A stretch of 6,377 bases of DNA from an uncultured Eubacteriales bacterium (lineage in GTDB: Bacteria; Bacillota; Clostridia; Oscillospirales; CAG-272): assembly GCA_900550625.1 (NCBI GenBank), contig URSW01000100.1:1-6377 (forward strand). Reading direction: 5' to 3'. Positions 4,209 to 6,377 of this stretch are shown here, piece after piece. Each line of letters starts with the position of its first letter. Positions within the stretch are counted from its first letter, which is position 1. A program made the position numbers and the translations under genes. The notes under the pieces are model-generated. The model did no database searches. It was given only the letters and a program-made list of their open reading frames with translations, and had not been told where the DNA came from.

Positions 4209-5399
4209 TTATCCCTTGAATATTTCGCCGCCGAGGTCGGCAAAATCGAGAATATCCGACAGAATGTAATTCGACACGAACATTCCAGACGGCGTGAGCG
4301 CGATCGAATCACCGCGCCGCACGGCAAAGCCTGCATTGATGTATCGCTGCATCTTCCGACCGTACATGAGCTCGAAATCCTGACCGAATTCGCGGAAGAA
4401 TTCCGAAAGGCGCACTCCGGAATTGAGGCGCAGATGAAGCATTATGTATTCGCCGATGCGCTCGCGCGGGGATATTTCGTCGCACTGTGCGGTCAGCTTT
4501 ATTCTCGACGACGGCAGTTCTATTGCGTTGAGATACGCATCGAGGTCGCGTACGAACGAGAAGCGGCAATTTGAAAAGTATGAGTGGGCGGACGGACCGA
4601 AGCCGAGATATTCTTCACAGTGCCAATACTTGAGATTGTGGCGGCACCGACAGCCGTTTTTTGCAAAATTGCTGATCTCATACTGCGGATACCCCTGCAC
4701 GTTCAGATATTCGACCGCAGCGAGATACATGTCCGCCTCTTCATCCTCGTTCGGCAGAGCAAGCTCCGCACGGTGGAGGTCGAACGGCGTGCCCGGCTCG
4801 ATCTTCAGATTGTAGAGGGAAATGTGCTCCGGATTCAGCCGTATCAGATAACGGAGATTCCGCATCAGGCTTTCCTTGGTCTGACCGGGAATACCGAACA
4901 TGAGATCGACGTTTATGTTGGTAAACCCCGCCTCGCGGGCAATCCGGTAGGACTGTTCAAACTGGGCTCGGGTGTGAATACGCGAGAGCGCGCGCAGCTC
5001 GTTGTTGTCCCCGGTCTGAAGCCCGATCGAAATGCGGTTTATCCCGCAGCGGCGCAGCTTTTTGAGGGAATGCATGTCAACGGTCGCAGGATTTGATTCG
5101 ATCGTGAATTCGGCGTTTCTCGATATGTTGAAGTTTTTCTTCATCGCGCGTATCAGCCGCACGAGCTCCTCGGTGGGGACGCAGGTCGGCGTGCCGCCGC
5201 CGATGAATACGGAATCCACGGTGTAATCCTCCGCGGCGTTTTCGTATTCCTCCATGTGGGTTATGAGCGCGTTGATATAGCGCGTGATCAGCTCTTCATT
5301 CGTCGGAACAAATGAAAAGAAATCGCAGTACGCGCATTTTGACAGGCAGAACGGGATGTGAAAATACAGCCCGAGCCTTTTCGGTTTGTTGTACAGCAT
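4209..5399 (-). CDS. hemW: Radical SAM haem chaperone HemW (formerly coproporphyrinogen III oxidase-like)
   Basis: HemW is a radical-SAM protein that binds haem and delivers it to respiratory proteins; it has often been misnamed HemN. At 396 aa it fits the family. The 4Fe-4S motif is CLSKCAYCDF (Cys 18, 22, 25); the residue after CD is Phe rather than the fourth Cys found in true HemN, which points to HemW. GGGTP (67-71), ESNP (101-104), ISIGLQTGDNNELRALSRIHT and VDLMFGIPGQT are the usual SAM-barrel motifs. The haem-binding HNxxYW motif reads HNLKYW (254-259). The C-terminal HemN_C domain ends TPSGMFVSNYILSDIL. The ATG at 5399 follows AAAGG with a 7-base gap. The gene starts 27 bases after the lepA stop, the lepA-hemW order common in Bacillota, so the two are probably one operon. 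Confidence 0.95.
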   Translation of the reverse strand: MLYNKPKRLGLYFHIPFCLSKCAYCDFFSFVPTNEELITRYINALITHMEEYENAAEDYTVDSVFIGGGTPTCVPTEELVRLIRAMKKNFNISRNAEFTIESNPATVDMHSLKKLRRCGINRISIGLQTGDNNELRALSRIHTRAQFEQSYRIAREAGFTNINVDLMFGIPGQTKESLMRNLRYLIRLNPEHISLYNLKIEPGTPFDLHRAELALPNEDEEADMYLAAVEYLNVQGYPQYEISNFAKNGCRCRHNLKYWHCEEYLGFGPSAHSYFSNCRFSFVRDLDAYLNAIELPSSRIKLTAQCDEISPRERIGEYIMLHLRLNSGVRLSEFFREFGQDFELMYGRKMQRYINAGFAVRRGDSIALTPSGMFVSNYILSDILDFADLGGEIFKG

Positions 5400-5426
5400 T
5401 GCAATGCCTTTCGGAAAAAGCGTTTT

Positions 5427-6377
5427 TTATTCGTCGTCGAGCTTGAGAACCGCCATGAAAGCTTCGGGGGATATCTGCACCGAGCCGAGCTGGCGCATCT
5501 TTTTCTTTCCTTCCTTCTGCTTCTCGAGTAGCTTCTTTTTTCGCGTTATATCGCCGCCGTAGCATTTTGCAAGGACGTCCTTGCGCATCGCTTTGACGGT
5601 TTCGCGGGCGATGATGCGCGAGCCGATCGCCGCCTGGATCGGTATCTCAAAGAGCTGACGCGGAATGTTTTCCTTCAGCTTTTCCGCGATACGGCGCGCG
5701 CGGGCGTATGCCTTGTCCGCGTGAACTATGAAGGTGAGAGCATCGACGACATCTCCGTTCAGCATAAAGTCGAGCTTCACGAGATCGCTCGGCTCATATC
5801 CGGCGAATTCGTAATCGAGAGAGGCAAAGCCCTTCGTGCGCGATTTCAGCGCATCGAAAAAGTCGTAGATTATCTCGTTGAGAGGGAGCCTGTAGTGAAG
5901 CTCCGCGCGGTCGGAGTCGATGTATTTCATATCCTTGAATATACCGCGCCGATCCTGGCAGAGATCCATTATTCCGCCGACATATTCTGCCGGGGTAATG
6001 ATGACGGCGTTGACTATCGGCTCGAACGCCGTTTCGATCTCGTCGGGGCTCGGATAATCGGACGGATTGTCAACGGTGACGGTCTCGCCGGAGCGCTTCT
6101 TGATTTTATAGATAACGCTCGGCGCAGTCGTTATGATGTCGAGATTAAACTCTCTTTCAAGCCGCTCCTCGATTATCTCCATATGGAGAAGTCCGAGGAA
6201 TCCGCAGCGGAATCCGAAGCCGAGCGCGATACTCGTTTCCGGCTCGAACACAAGCGCGGCGTCGTTCAGACGGAGCTTTTCGAGTGCGTCCTTGGTCTCG
6301 TTGTATTTCGCACCGTCGGCGGGATAAATTCCGGCGTAAACCATCGGGAGAACGGACTTGAAGCCGGGAAGCGGCTC
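5427..6377 (-). CDS. lepA: Elongation factor 4 (LepA), C-terminal part (5' end beyond the right edge)
   Basis: LepA/EF4 is a ribosome-dependent GTPase that acts on stalled or mispositioned ribosomes and affects ribosome biogenesis. The window holds 316 residues of a protein usually near 600 aa; the GTPase domain is off the right edge. The frame is open from the edge with EPLPGFKSVLPMVYAGIYP, followed by GFRCGFLGLLHMEIIEERLEREF and TTAPSVIYKI, which are EF-G-like domain signatures. Then come MDLCQDRRGIFKDMKYID and the LepA-specific C-terminal domain with SRTKGFASLDYE, FIVHADKAYARAR, AIGSRIIARETVKAMRKDVLAKCYGGDITRKKKLLEKQKEGKKKM, ending QISPEAFMAVLKLDDE, the normal LepA end. The Met at 6344 is internal. 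The gene directly precedes hemW. Confidence 0.97.
   Translation of the reverse strand, partial: EPLPGFKSVLPMVYAGIYPADGAKYNETKDALEKLRLNDAALVFEPETSIALGFGFRCGFLGLLHMEIIEERLEREFNLDIITTAPSVIYKIKKRSGETVTVDNPSDYPSPDEIETAFEPIVNAVIITPAEYVGGIMDLCQDRRGIFKDMKYIDSDRAELHYRLPLNEIIYDFFDALKSRTKGFASLDYEFAGYEPSDLVKLDFMLNGDVVDALTFIVHADKAYARARRIAEKLKENIPRQLFEIPIQAAIGSRIIARETVKAMRKDVLAKCYGGDITRKKKLLEKQKEGKKKMRQLGSVQISPEAFMAVLKLDDE

Overview
The window reads as a gene-dense chromosomal segment of an anaerobic Bacillota, probably class Clostridia. This rests on the lepA-hemW gene pair, AAAGG/GGAGG-type ribosome binding sites, a DUF3006-type small protein and moderate-to-high GC; it is an inference without phylogeny. 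Every gene I accept lies on the minus strand, so the biological order runs from the right edge (6377) to the left edge (1).

In transcription order: lepA (back-translocating GTPase, 5' end off the window) is followed after 27 bases by hemW (radical-SAM haem chaperone). Then come mnmA (tRNA 2-thiouridylase), tcdA (tRNA t6A37 dehydratase), a gene-free stretch of about 400 bases carrying an octamer repeat and a consensus promoter, trpS (tryptophanyl-tRNA synthetase, broken by a one-base frameshift in this sequence), a DUF3006-like gene that overlaps trpS by four bases, a regulatory leader of about 200 nt, and the first 127 codons of a type I-beta DAHP synthase (aroF), which runs off the left edge. 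Nearly everything serves translation: elongation, tRNA modification and tRNA charging. The left end turns to aromatic amino-acid synthesis.

The most interesting element is the aroF leader (384-617). A near-consensus sigma-A promoter (TTGACA, 17 bases, TACAAT) overlaps the stop codon of the DUF3006 gene. About 27 nt into the transcript is a 28-codon open reading frame with a run of nine codons reading Phe-Tyr-Ala-Tyr-Phe-Tyr-Phe-Tyr-Phe. It is followed by an 11-bp perfect terminator hairpin with a U-rich tail that ends just before the aroF ribosome binding site. A 13-bp competing helix can form between the tail of the leader ORF and the terminator, and would destroy the terminator. These are the parts of classical ribosome-mediated attenuation, here apparently sensing charged tRNA-Phe and tRNA-Tyr to control the first committed enzyme of the shikimate pathway.

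Other points: the trpS frameshift near 1087-1090 is either a true lesion or a lost base in the assembly; trpS has its own full-consensus promoter; mnmA lacks a good ribosome binding site but is preceded by a tiny overlapping ORF that has one; and tcdA probably starts at TTG. I see no mobile element, CRISPR array, rRNA or tRNA gene.
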